This document shows, piece after piece, positions 20,934 through 32,100 of a stretch of DNA of 64,000 nt (position 1 is its first letter; the number at the start of each line of letters is the position of its first letter). This DNA comes from Nothopassalora personata (taxonomy: Eukaryota > Ascomycota > Dothideomycetes > Mycosphaerellales > Mycosphaerellaceae), in assembly GCA_033816765.1 (NCBI GenBank), contig CM066297.1:2226573-2290572 (forward strand). Reading direction: 5' to 3'. The position numbers and the translations under genes were made by a program. The notes under the pieces are model-generated. The model saw only the letters and a program-made list of their open reading frames with translations, was not told where the DNA came from and did no database searches.

Positions 20934-21335
20934 CTTGGACGATCAATGTCACATCTGCATAAGACCAGATGTTTGGACAATCGTTGTCTCGAGTCGTGAT
21001 GACGTGAAGTGGACAAATTCAATCTACGCGTAGAGTACGCGACGCGATAGCAGGCATTATGGCGATCCTTGTTGGGCAACGATTGACATTCAAGCCACTC
21101 CCTCGGATGCAGTGACAGAGAAAGTCGTATCTGGGCCACGAGCCAGTATTGAAAGGACGGTATGCACTATCCTTTGATCTTGCGCTTCACATACATCACT
21201 CACAAACGTGCCGCATGCTCTCGGTCTTGTGCTATCGTCTCTTCGCTGTCGTAATGCCATCTAATCATCATCGCATCATCGCCGGAACGGGTATCAAGGA
21301 ACGCTCGAGATGCAATAACTCGTCGCTCTCCGCTT
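20934..21335. other. Intergenic between MSH3 start and a GPI-protein gene end
   Basis: No gene is supportable. It contains the MSH3 promoter and the 3' UTR of the neighbouring minus-strand gene. Confidence 0.5.
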
Positions 21336-21960
21336 TCACATCACCAGCAAACCAAGCAAACCACCCACCACGGCCGCACCTGCCATCGGCACAGCGGTGG
21401 CAACAGCCATCGCACTACTAGAAGCCGAGCTCGCAGCCTGAGCGCCTCCACCTGATGTCACAGCACTTCCACTTGGGCCAGCACTAGTCGAACTGTTGCT
21501 TGAGGCGGTGCTACTCGTCGAACTGCTACTGTAGTTCGCAAAAGCAATGCTGTTTCCATTGACAAGGAAGCCGTTGCTCGCGAGTGTGACTCTGTCTCCT
21601 CCGACCAATGCGTCAGCACCTCCTACGGTGAGTTTGTGTCCTGCCACCTGCACGTAGCCTGACTCGGATGTGACTTGGTATACACCTCCTGCGTCGGCCG
21701 TGAAGGCTCCGGTGAGGACCGGACCAACGGTCAGGACGTTGCCGGAAGTCGTTGGAGTGCCGGTGCTGGAGGGCAAGGGAGACTCTTGACGTCTGGCATT
21801 GGCGAATTCGGCGAATGGTGTTGGAGCTGGGTACGGGTTCGGGTTTGGTGCTGCCACAAATGGTCAGTCATACAGTGATAGTGCTGAGGTGCGGTGTGTG
21901 CATACCTGCTGCAACTGCTTGGAACAACATCAGGGCTACGGCGGTGCAGATGAGCTCCAT
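21336..21960 (-). CDS. GPI-anchored Ser/Thr-rich cell-surface protein (two exons)
   Basis: Exon 1 is 21960-21906 and exon 2 is 21850-21336, with a 55-nt intron (GTATGC..CAG) and 189 aa. Exon 1 encodes almost exactly the signal peptide (MELICTAVALMLFQAVAAA). The mature part starts PNPNPYPAPTPF, then has a beta-rich segment with repeated V-G-G and L-T-V-G motifs (about 50-115), and a long Ser/Thr/Gly/Ala-rich stalk. It ends with a hydrophobic tail (MAVATAVPMAGAAVVGGLLG) after small residues, the layout of a GPI attachment signal. The exon 1 ATG is required to give a signal peptide. Predicted location is plasma membrane or cell wall; function unknown. Confidence 0.8.
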
Positions 21961-22997
21961 GGTTGTAACCCTGCTTAATGGATCTGTATATTTAGAGTCG
22001 ATGATGCCGAACAGCGATATCAATACGTTGCTAACAAACTGCAGCTAAAACAGAGTGGGGTGAGCGATGAAATGAGAAAGAGAGGGACTTGCCGTAAGCT
22101 GCATATAGCTGTGAGGCTCTACCACTGAGTTCCGCTGGCTAGCTAGCTGCTTTGACCGTGACTTGCCGCAAGTGAAGTCCGCGGTCTCAGACATCTCCCA
22201 TCTTGACCTCTTTGCGGCACATGTGGAAGGTATACGTAACCCCACTACTGAGGCATGCGCGGGAGCTCAGGTGGCTGGCAAGGTTGCCGTTTGCCGTGCG
22301 GAGATGATAGGAAGGACGCGTCTCTCGTATCTGCGTATCTTTAGTATAGTTCAAAGTGAGACCTTGATGCTACGGTGAGCTTGAGAGCTTGAGGAGAAGC
22401 GTGCACCTGAGCGATAAAATAGTCTTCCATGTGTTGGAAGAAGGTCAAGATGAACATGGAACCTTGAAATTCGACGCTGGATCTAAGCAGCGCAGACTCA
22501 ACATGTCTGGCTCGGCTGCTAGCGCCGCTAACGCATGCGCAGGTCTGCTTAGGCTGTCGGCAACTGGCTCCTCGCACCACAATTTCTGGAATTCAGAATG
22601 AATGTTGTAATCAAAATAAACCCCTTATTGATTTGATCCGCAGTCGCAGGGTACATCGGCTAGCGGCGGTCGTACCGTGCGAAGAAGTGTATCCGATTGT
22701 GATAAGGTGAGGCTGTCGATGCGGTGCCCGGGTAGTTATGAGAGATCGGTGCCAACAAGCGCTTTCAGTCCGGGACGGTGGTGGCGCATGCGAGGGAAAT
22801 GCGCCGCGCTATGGGTGAATGGCTTTATTTGTACGTTGATGCTTCAAAGACATTACGGCCGTCGTGATCATTCTAATGAAACATCGATTGCAACGCTCAA
22901 GATGCTTGCCAAAAAGCATTCAAAGAGTACGCACGATCAACGACGCAGAGCACAGAAGACCACAATGCCATTTTACCCGGGTATCGCATCAATCACA
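21961..22997. other. No supportable gene
   Basis: Short frames only. The left end is the promoter of the GPI-protein gene. No repeats or RNA genes were recognised. Confidence 0.45.
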
Positions 22998-24086
22998 TCA
23001 CCTCCTCCAATCAATAGTAGTCTTCCCATGCCCATCAGTAATTGCGATGCGATCCCTCAACTTTCCTGGACTATCAACACTCGAGCGACGAGAGGCTTCA
23101 TCATACCCGCTTCTGCGACTAACACTTCTGCTATGACTTCTGAAAGGCGGAGGAGGCGGCGGTGCTTCGACGTATCGATACGTCTCCCATTCAGGTGGAG
23201 TGTCTCGCGGCCGTGAGTAGCGCCGCACTTCGCGTTCGCGCTCGTGCATAGAGTACTCTGTACCTGGGGCGCTGGATTTGGAGGATCTTTGCGTCCCGCC
23301 GGTCTTGTGAGTCGAGTGCGAGCGGACGTCGGAGGAGCTTGAGGACGACGAGGACTCTGAGAGAATGTCAACCTCTACGTAGGGTGTTTTGATGAAGTGG
23401 GATGTACTTGGCGGGGCTTCCGTGGGCGCTTTGCTTGGAGCCTTTGATGGTGCCGGCGCTTCAGTCGGCGCTTTGGAGGGCGCTTTGGAGGGCGCTTTGG
23501 AGGGCGCTTTGGAGGGAGCCTTCGATGACGGCGGAGCTTCGGTGGGCGGTTTCGAAGGGGCTTTTGATGGAGCCTTGGACGGTGGCGGAGCTTCTGTAGG
23601 CGCCTTGCTGGATGCTTTGCTGGGAGCTGGAGCTTCGGTTGGCGCCTTGCTTGGTGCAGGCGCTGGCTCTGGCGCTGCAGAAGGAGCTTGTTGAAACGAT
23701 GTCAGCTATGAATACCATACTTTCACAAAACATGATACATGACAGGGACTCATAGATATGCGAAGACTCGCATAGTCTTCAACTGCCTCGATCAAATGTC
23801 TTTGCTCGAATCGCGTACCTTTACTTGCGGGCTTGCTCGGCGCAGCCTCAGTCGCCGCTTTACTGGGAGCACTCGAGGGTGGGGCCGCCGATGGATGCTG
23901 TGTTGAAGGCGGCGGTGGTGGATATGATACCATTGGTGGTCCAGGCTGAGGGCTCAGTCGTCGCACGTAGGTCCGCGATACTCTGCGGACAGGCGGTGGC
24001 GACGGCGAATAGGTTCTGATCACTCTCTCGACCCTTCTCGTCCGAGTTGGGACCCTATAGTACTCCTCCTCATCTTTGACTGTCAT
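22998..24086 (-). CDS. Pro/Ser/Ala-repeat protein with Arg/Ser-rich ends, unknown function (two exons)
   Basis: Exon 1 is 24086-23819 and exon 2 is 23686-22998, with a 132-nt intron (GTACGC..AAG) and 318 aa from MTVKDEEEYYRV. Another in-frame ATG lies three codons earlier. The N terminus carries RTRRVERVIRTYSPSPPPVRR, then a Pro-rich run. The middle is a degenerate APSKAPTE/APSK repeat. The C terminus holds REREVRRYSRPRDTPPEWETY, a poly-Pro, an RS-rich patch (SRSVSRRS), and ends GKTTIDWRR. There is no signal peptide or membrane segment. Such RS/SP-rich proteins are often phosphorylated scaffolds, but I know no function for this family. The start lies 685 bp from that of recyclin-1, divergently. 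Confidence 0.7.
23450..23680 (-). repeat. Coding minisatellite (APSKAPTE-type units)
   Basis: On the plus strand the units GGCGCTTTGGAG and close variants repeat in 12-24 base steps, most purely at 23470-23512. They encode APSK/APTE units of the surrounding gene. Degeneracy falls from right to left, suggesting recent slippage in the purest part. Confidence 0.85.
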
Positions 24087-24771
24087 CCAGCACATTGAGA
24101 CCTTGTGCTCAAGCCTGACGTGGCCTGCTCGGAATGTGCTGGAGCACACGTATCTCTATTGATGGAGGACGAAGATGAAACGAAAGCAGGAATGAAGCCA
24201 CAAGCGAGACAGGAAAGTAGTCGCAATATACTTAGCGCTACAGCTGCAGGTATCGATGCAATGCGACTTGATGGCGTAGCTGGTCTTGTGATTGCGAGCA
24301 CTGCCGGAAGCGAGATCGTGGAACTCAGTCCATGGGAGACCTTGGAAGACTGCAGGTTTCGGGCTGTAAAAAGCGCTCTACCCGGATCTGCGAGCCCAAG
24401 CCGAGGGGTTGTGCCATGGTCCAGCGTGCGCGATTCTGCGATTCTATCGTGGGATGCGGGCATGGATTTCGGGGATGCGGGCAACGAAAGGGAAGACATG
24501 TCGGGGACAAAGTGTGAAAGGAGAGTCCCTGCACAGCCTGGATGAATAGTTCTAGCAGCAGCAGACATGTGGGAAATGTCGGGTGATGTCACAGCTTGAA
24601 TCCCACGTCCGATGGGCCAGGCGGTTCCAACTGCCCGGAAGCACGCAAGGCATGCGCGGTATGCGAGACGTCAGCCGTCGTGAATGGCCAACTCGTCCGC
24701 TGCTACTGAAAGCATCTCGAGCGGTCTACACAATCTAATTATGCCATACCGCGCTGCCACGTAGACTGGAG
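24087..24771. other. Divergent intergenic region
   Basis: It separates the starts of the minus-strand Pro/Ser-rich gene and recyclin-1. A plus-strand frame at 24105-24545 (146 codons) and a minus-strand one lie here, but neither has domain evidence; the stretch probably holds both promoters. Confidence 0.45.
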
Positions 24772-27720
24772 ATGAGCGGCCGATCCCCTCCCTCGCTCGC
24801 CCATCACGCCCGGCACGTCCGCAACGCCTCTCACCTCGAGAACCTCAAGAAGGTCCAGATCAACGGTACCGCCGCAGTGCGCGCCAGTGACAATGTGTTC
24901 GCTTCGCTGCGCAACACGCAGATGGCGGCTGCTTCGAAGCCACTGCTGCCTGCCGAGCTGATTGCGACCATCCTCGACTATCTGCCCGTGTCGGACTTGG
25001 TCAGATTTGCTCGCGTATCCAGGCGGCTGCAGGAGATGGTGTATGACGACACGCGATGGATCCAGAAGCTCAAGCAGATGAGTGCGTGGAACGAGGCAGA
25101 GGCGCGGCAGAGGGGCGAAGAGGCGATGAAGAGGAAGACGGAGGCACAACAGTCCAAGCAGGCAGAAGAGGCCAAGCGCACGGGCGTGCACCAAGCAGGA
25201 AGCGTGGCCGTGAACGGCGCAGCTGGAGGTGGTAGACGACATGCGGGGAGCGTCGCCATGTTCGACGCTGGCGTGGAAGAGCAGCGTTATAGGCAGCCTC
25301 TCGAGCAGCACAACACGCCCCAGCACAGGAGACAACGGACACTTGCAGATGGCTTCGAGGACCTGACCGTCTCATCGCCCAACAAGGCTGTGTCAAATCC
25401 AGCGGATGCTAATGCAGCCCTGACGGTCTTCAAGCGTGTGCGTTCAATACGTGGGCAGGCCAGGCAGGAGTTTAGCAAGGTGTACAGTGCATTGGGGCCC
25501 ATGTACTTCGACCTCGCCAAGTCGAAAGCACACTCCGATGCACTGATCTTCCGCACCTATTGCGACCCAGAACAGCAGGCACAAATTCTCAGCAACCTCA
25601 AGCGGTTTGCACGATGCGACTTGGCGTACGAGTGGCAGCTTCGTGAGCAAAGTCTCGACTCTATGATTGGTGTCTTCGAGAATGCCGTCCTATCGGAATT
25701 TGAGCAAGGCTATGCGGCAGACGATGTCACTGGTCGCATGAAGCGGTATGCGCATGTCCTGGTCGCTCTTAATGGTGGCAACGCAGGCATAGAATCTTTC
25801 ATCTCCAACCATCCCATCATGTCGAGAACAACTCGATCTAGTAATCCGCTGGATTGCCTTGAAGCAGTTGCGCCTGGTCACGTTGATTTCAACCCTGCAC
25901 AGCGCTTCTTCGAGCAGTTGGCAGCGGTCATGGTGCAGCAGTCCCAGGTCATTGACACAGTCTTTCCTCAGTCTGTCGATGTGCTGACGCCATTCTGGAC
26001 AAGAGTCTGCGAGGAACTCATCGCCGAGTATACTACGGCTCTATTTGACGAAGCACATCAGCGAGGCATTGAAACATATTCTAAAGCCGTGTCCGGCACC
26101 TTCTCGCAGGCCCTTCGTCTCTTGGCGTCACTGAAACCAACCAAGGCTTCGCCATCTGACTTCGCAGACGTTGCTAAGCGTACGCTTGTGCAGTGCTTCG
26201 AAAAGCGCATCGATTTGTACCTTGCCGAAGAGTTTGAGGTGTTTAGAACGAAGGCCGAAGCAGAAGTTACATATTGGGAGAAGGAGCTGTCAGAGCAGGA
26301 AGCGACAACAGAGTCGTACTTTATGTCTAACGTCAGTCGACAAGCAGCCAAGCGGGACTTCTTGTCGTCTTTCAAGAAGGTCGTGATGATGCCGGTCAAC
26401 GTTGTGTCCTACCCATTCGCGCCCGCGAAGCCGACAAGTGTAGCAGCTAAATCTTCAGCCAGCCTCGACACCATTAACACTTCATACAGTGGTGGACGAC
26501 CTGCGTCACCCACGCCACGAGCGTTAACGCCTACACAGGAGGCACCTAAAACAGAACTAGAAGCCAAGGCGGCCATCCTCAACTCCAGGCTTGAAGGCAT
26601 CAAATCTTTGTTCAGCATCGAGGTTGCGCTCAATCTGACCCATCTCGCCAAAGCATCCATCGAACGCGCGGCTGTCATGGTGGAACTGGGTGGCAACGAT
26701 GGCGAGCAGGCAAAGAAGCAGTGCGAAAGCATTTTCGTTACACTCCTCGACATCCTCGGCAAGCGTCACATCAAGAACGGCTTCGATAAGGCGGTCGGCC
26801 ATCTAGGTGACTACAATCCTCGTGAAGTGCGGAAGTTTAAGCAGCAGCAGCAGAACGGCGAGACACCTGCACCGAGCACGCATGTCGGGGTGGAGCCACT
26901 TGTCACGTTCTTGGAACTAGTCAATGTGGGTGATTTGATCCAGCAGATGATTGATGTCTTCTACACCCAGGAACTGGTTGCGAAAAAGCTTTCTGACCGC
27001 GACGACTTTCTCAGTCCAGCTGTCAAGGACAAGAAGAAGATCGAGCAGATGCTTGACGAGCGAGTTGCAGCTGGGTTGAACAAAGGTATTGATGTCCTGA
27101 TCGATGAGGTGGAGTATATCTGTGCCACTTCACAAACACCCGCGGACTTCAATCCCGGACCCGATGGCGTGATGGACATAGGTCCCACCACGACAGCGAA
27201 GCAAGTCGTTGATATGGTCAGCGGACACACTGGCATGCTTGTTGGTAGTACAGACAAGAACATGCTGGATGTCTTCAACCAAGAAGTCGGCCTGCGACTC
27301 TTCGGCGCACTCTGTAAGCACTTTAAGCGACAACGTATCAGTGTCGAAGGCGCAATCAAACTCATCTGCGACATCAATCATTACAGCGCATTTGTCACCA
27401 CTCTCCGCCAGAAGCCGCTGATGCCATACTTCGAAGCCTTAAGGGAGATGTCGCAGTTATACCTCGTCCACATTGAGCCTCCCGCGAGCGTCTTTGGCAC
27501 CAATGCGAAAGGCAAGCGTGGCAGTCTGTTGTCCACGAAGGTTTCAGAGACTTCGAAGCAAGCGAAAGACCTGGCGACCATTATTGCCGATTCGCAACGG
27601 TACCATGGCATTTTTTCGGCCGAGGAGGTCTACGAGTTTGCTGAGAGAAGGGCAGACTGGTACATGGTGAAGGGAGACGTAGAAAGAGCCATGTATGGAG
27701 TTGGATGCACGCTCATGTGA
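24772..27720 (+). CDS. RCY1: Recyclin-1, F-box and Sec10-like exocyst-related protein (982 aa)
   Basis: The N terminus (HARHVRNASHLENLKKVQIN) precedes an F-box (LLPAELIATILDYLPVSDLV, about residues 58-100). A long helical Sec10-like region follows, from about 215 (RSIRGQARQEFSKVYSALGP) to the C terminus (RADWYMVKGDVERAMYGVGC). In yeast, Rcy1 acts in endocytic recycling of membrane proteins to the plasma membrane and pairs with Skp1 through its F-box. The single exon and length match filamentous-fungal orthologues. A Ser/Thr/Pro-rich insert lies near 575-600. Minus-strand frames inside it are shadows. Confidence 0.93.
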   Translation: MSGRSPPSLAHHARHVRNASHLENLKKVQINGTAAVRASDNVFASLRNTQMAAASKPLLPAELIATILDYLPVSDLVRFARVSRRLQEMVYDDTRWIQKLKQMSAWNEAEARQRGEEAMKRKTEAQQSKQAEEAKRTGVHQAGSVAVNGAAGGGRRHAGSVAMFDAGVEEQRYRQPLEQHNTPQHRRQRTLADGFEDLTVSSPNKAVSNPADANAALTVFKRVRSIRGQARQEFSKVYSALGPMYFDLAKSKAHSDALIFRTYCDPEQQAQILSNLKRFARCDLAYEWQLREQSLDSMIGVFENAVLSEFEQGYAADDVTGRMKRYAHVLVALNGGNAGIESFISNHPIMSRTTRSSNPLDCLEAVAPGHVDFNPAQRFFEQLAAVMVQQSQVIDTVFPQSVDVLTPFWTRVCEELIAEYTTALFDEAHQRGIETYSKAVSGTFSQALRLLASLKPTKASPSDFADVAKRTLVQCFEKRIDLYLAEEFEVFRTKAEAEVTYWEKELSEQEATTESYFMSNVSRQAAKRDFLSSFKKVVMMPVNVVSYPFAPAKPTSVAAKSSASLDTINTSYSGGRPASPTPRALTPTQEAPKTELEAKAAILNSRLEGIKSLFSIEVALNLTHLAKASIERAAVMVELGGNDGEQAKKQCESIFVTLLDILGKRHIKNGFDKAVGHLGDYNPREVRKFKQQQQNGETPAPSTHVGVEPLVTFLELVNVGDLIQQMIDVFYTQELVAKKLSDRDDFLSPAVKDKKKIEQMLDERVAAGLNKGIDVLIDEVEYICATSQTPADFNPGPDGVMDIGPTTTAKQVVDMVSGHTGMLVGSTDKNMLDVFNQEVGLRLFGALCKHFKRQRISVEGAIKLICDINHYSAFVTTLRQKPLMPYFEALREMSQLYLVHIEPPASVFGTNAKGKRGSLLSTKVSETSKQAKDLATIIADSQRYHGIFSAEEVYEFAERRADWYMVKGDVERAMYGVGCTLM

Positions 27721-27767
27721 TGCCGAAATAAAGCCCAGCCGTGGGCGCACAAGTACTGGGATTCTAT

Positions 27768-28215
27768 TTACTTGCCCTCGAAGTACTGAGCTAAGGACTT
27801 GAACCTCGGAGCAAACTCAGGAGCATTATGCTCAAAGAACTCCAGCTCGGGCGCGACCTTTTCGCCGTCAATTGTGCCAGCATGCACGAAGGTGAACTTC
27901 TCGGTATCGGCAGTGACTCCCTGCTGCAGCATCACCAGATATCCCAGGTGCTGCGGCACACCTACGCAGTTGGAGCAGAACCAATGTTCGACCACAAAAC
28001 CACTTTTTGGGTCTCTCGGTCCTCTTACTTCTTGATCACCTCCTGGCCTGTGGTGATCTCAAGCGCAACTCCAGCCCGCATGAAGCCGTGCAGCAATGCG
28101 AAGGCGCCTCCTCCGCTGTGCTGGCAGTCGGTGCAAAAGCAAGCGAGCTTTGTAGCAGGTTCACCAGAGATGCTGTAGGCGGTTTGGCCGCAGAGTAACA
28201 GGGGTTGTTGAGGAC
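27768..28215 (-). pseudogene. GFA-domain (CENP-V/GFA, DUF636) gene with apparent frameshift and no start
   Basis: On the minus strand LCGQTAYSISGEPATKLACF and CTDCQHSGGGAFALLHGF give the zinc-binding half of a GFA fold. ITTGQEVIKK follows, then a TAA at 28025-28027. One base later in another frame it resumes as DPKSGFVVEHWFCSNC and VGVPQHLGYLVMLQQGV, ending SLAQYFEGK at 27768. A single missing base at the TAA joins the halves in family order. No ATG lies in frame before LCGQ, and the usual GGCLCG start is disturbed (PLLLCG). Two lesions suggest decay; an unseen tiny exon plus an assembly indel is the alternative. Intact members bind zinc; most have unknown substrates. Confidence 0.6.
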
Positions 28216-29117
28216 ACGACGTTGATGATTGAGCGCGTGAGACTAGATGGAGAGATGGGAGACCTGAATGGGTCTCGCCATGTCTTTATACCGGCCACTG
28301 TAACCGCTGAACAGGCAACAGACTCGTCTAGTTCTGAGGTTATGAGCCGGCCTATGCCCTCGCACTCGCAAGACGTGCAGCCATCTCGATAGAAGTCCTG
28401 GAGCAGGCATCAAGATAGGCTACACCCTGTGCGAGGACATCTGGGCCGATGACCAGAAGAGTGATACTTACAAAGGTATGGCTAAAGCAAGCTGACTCAG
28501 ATGCGCATTCGCGTGCGGCTCGCGTCCCTGGCCTGGTTGGAGTAGTGGGTAGCCGATGCTCTCATGCTAGAGGTAGAATCGACAGATGAATGGGACCAGT
28601 CAAATGTCATCGCTGGCGATACAGTCAAGTCGAGCTGTGGTGGCGCGGAGGATGGACCACTTGACCGATTCTTGTCGTAGACCTGTATGATGAATAGAGA
28701 CGAGTGCCATTTTGTCCGCCCTCTCGGCCATTGGCTCGTTCGTGCTTGACGCTAGCTGACGTTTGTTTTGCGAGTTTTTCCTGACAATATTCACACAAGC
28801 ATTTAGGTGAGAACAGTGAAATCCGCAAAGTTGGAATTCCGGGAAACTAAAGTAGTGGATGGAATGCACCTTAGCTAGCACCGGATCTAACCGCCGCCAA
28901 TCATGACAGACTTGGACCACGGCTAGCATCATCTTCTTGCGCGAACATCTTTGCTTCATCCTTGCCTCATCACGCGACATCACCGCTTGCCTTCTCAAAT
29001 ATCACGGCTTTTGGAGACATTTATGTACTCGCAAAAGCTGTCGCTGCTTCCACCCAACATAACACCGCGCGTGTCCGTATATGCAACAATAAGCGCGGGG
29101 AGCAATGAGGCATCAGC
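28216..29117. other. Intergenic region upstream of the synaptojanin-like gene
   Basis: No gene is supportable. Short frames lack domains. It should contain the promoter of the phosphatase gene at 29118. Confidence 0.5.
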
Positions 29118-32100
29118 ATGCCAATCCGTGTGTTTCTGAGGGACTCCCCTCAGCGTGCTATAGCACTTGCCACCGATACACATGTCCTCATCTTCCGGCA
29201 TAGTCTGACGAGCATCAACGCGAGGCAGAGTTCTTCGACCTCAGTCAACGATAGTGCTACGCCACGATGTATTGTGGAATTCTCGCCATGGGAGGGTCTG
29301 GACATGGACGGCTACCGCACACTTTCTTCATTATCGGTCCAAGGAACTTTAGGCCTGGTTGCGCTCAACAACGATGTCTTTCTATGTGTCGTTAACGGTG
29401 CGACAAAGGTCGCTACGGTACGACCGGGAGAGACGATTCAGCGCATCTTGAGTGTAGAGTTCCACTGCCTGAACTCGAGCAACTATGATCACCTGCTACA
29501 CGACCAAGTAAATCCATTCCCGACTGATAGCCTGGATGCAGACGGATACGACCATGGCGGCTACCGCGAACCGATTATCGAGCATCCCTGCATGGCTTTG
29601 AAGAAGCTGCTCAGTGGTGGGAGTTTCTACTACAGTGCAGATTTTGATCTGACAAAGCGTCTTCAAGACCGACCCACGGAAGCAAGCACCATTGCGATAG
29701 ACAGTTTGGACGCCGGGTTCTTATGGAACACTTACATGATTCAGCCTCTTGTAGACTTTCGATCGAGGTTATCACCGAAAGAGAGACAGGCTTTGGATGA
29801 ATCAAGAATTTTGACTAGTACTATTCGCGGCTTCGCGCACACAATACCAGTACCGGCCGCGAGTTCGCCACTGCGAGTCAAGAACACAGGCATGCCTTCA
29901 ACCATGACTCTGATCTCGAGGTTATCCTGCCGCAGAGCAGGAACCAGATTCAACTCGCGTGGTATCGACGACGACGGGAATGTGGCGAATTTCGTGGAAA
30001 CCGAGACGATCTTCGCTACAGATACTATGACCTTCTCGTATGTCCAGGTTCGTGGCAGTGTGCCTCTCTTCTGGGAGCAGTCTGCTGGACTACCTGGACA
30101 GCAGAAGATCCAGGTTACAAGATCTGTGGAAGCTACGCAGCCAGCTTTTGATAAGCACTTTCAAAGGTTGATGGAGAACTACGGCGATGTGGTCGTGGTG
30201 AATCTGTTGAGCGAGGAGAAGTCCCAAGAGATCATGTTAACTCAGCAGTATCTGCGTCACATCGAGCAAAGCTCGCTCAATCACGTGGCTTCGAAGGACG
30301 ACGAATCAGCCCACAAACATGTCACGGCTGTCAACTACGACTTCCATGCGGAGACCAGGGGTCCCAATGGATATGATGCTGCAAGTGGCATTCAGCGCTG
30401 GATTGAGCCTACAGCCATGGCTTTTGAGTACTTCCTTTCCGAGGACATGATTGAGAAAATTCAGAGAAATGGCAAAGAAGTCTCCGTGGTCGTGCGCAAT
30501 GATGTGCTCAAGCAAGCCGGCGTCTTCAGAACGAACTGCCTCGATTGTCTCGATCGTACCAATCTGATACAGACCATCATCTCGAAGATAGCGTTCAGCC
30601 TTTTCCTCTTTCAACAAGCCAATGTAAGCCCGACCTCTGACTTCTGGGCCAGGCATGGCACTCTTTGGGCAGACAACGGCGACCAGCTGTCGAAAATCTA
30701 CGCTGGTACTGGAGCGCTTAAGTCATCGTACACGCGGTCTGGCAAGATGTCTATTGCAGGCGCATTCGCTGACCTTCGCAAATCTGCGCAAAGGCTTTAT
30801 ATCAATAATGTTGAGGACAAGGGAAGACAAGAGACTATGGACATGCTTCTCGGTCGAATGATAGGGCAAGCTCCGGTGCATCTTTACGATCCCATCAACG
30901 ACTGGGTCGTTGCAGAACTTAGCAAACGATCGGCTGAGTTCACGAGGAGTGAGAAGATCAACATCTGGTGTGGTACATTCAACTTGAACGGCAAGACACA
31001 TGGTATCGACGAAGATCTGTCAATCTGGCTTTGCCCAAAAGTCGACCAAGCCTATCGCTGCCCTGAAATCGTGGCAGTGGCTTTTCAGGAAATTGTGAAC
31101 CTTGATGTGCAGCAGATCATGTCAACTGATCCACACCGGCGGACTGTTTGGGAGGAGTCGGTCCGCAAGACACTGAATGCGAACGCACAGAAGTACACAG
31201 GCGAGGACTACGTATTGCTCAGAGGCGGCCAGCTTGTGGGGGCTTCGCTCTCGGTCTTCGTCCGAGCCAGCGTCCTGCCGATGATCAAGAACGTCGAAGG
31301 CGCTGTCAAGAAGACTGGACTGAGCGGCATGGCTGGCAACAAGGGCGCCGTAGCTATACGCATGGAGGTTGCCGACACTTCCGTCTGCTTTGTGACGGCA
31401 CATCTTGCGGCTGGCTTTGCCAACTATGAAGAACGAAACCAGGACTATCGCACAATCTCGAGTGGTCTACGCTTTCAGCGGAACAGATCAATCGAAGACC
31501 ACAAGTCCATCATGTGGTTCGGCGACTTCAACTACCGTATTGGCATGGACAACGATCGCGTGCGGCAGTACATCAAGCAACGCGACTTGACCACTCTCTA
31601 CGAGAATGATCAGCTGAACATTCAGATGGTGCACGGGCGAACGTTCCCGCACTACGCGGAGCAAATTCCAACGTTCTTGCCAACCTACAAGTTCAATCTG
31701 GGAACCGATGACTATGACACATCAGATAAGGCGCGAATACCTGCCTGGTGCGATCGGATTCTAACCCGCGGTGATAACCTGCGACAACTGTACTACGACT
31801 CTGCCCCGCTTCGCTTTTCAGATCACCGTCCTGTTTACGGTTTGTTCCAATGCACTATCAGCGTAGTTGATCAATCTGTGAAAGAAAAGATCGGCCAGCA
31901 ACTGCATGCCAGGCGTTGGACTGCCGTTGGAAGCCATACAGCTAACCAGGTGGCAGAGAGTGATGACGAATCTTTATACGGCTACGATTCTGTCGAACCT
32001 GGACTTCCGCCAGCGAGCTCTGACAAGAGAAAGTGGTGGCTTGACAACGGAATGCCTGCCAGATCTACGGTACAGCCTCCAAGTGCTGGACACGTTCCTA

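Noticed and set aside
24105..24545. 146-codon plus-strand ORF upstream of recyclin-1
   Set aside because: No domain, and it lies in a divergent promoter region overlapping comparable minus-strand frames.
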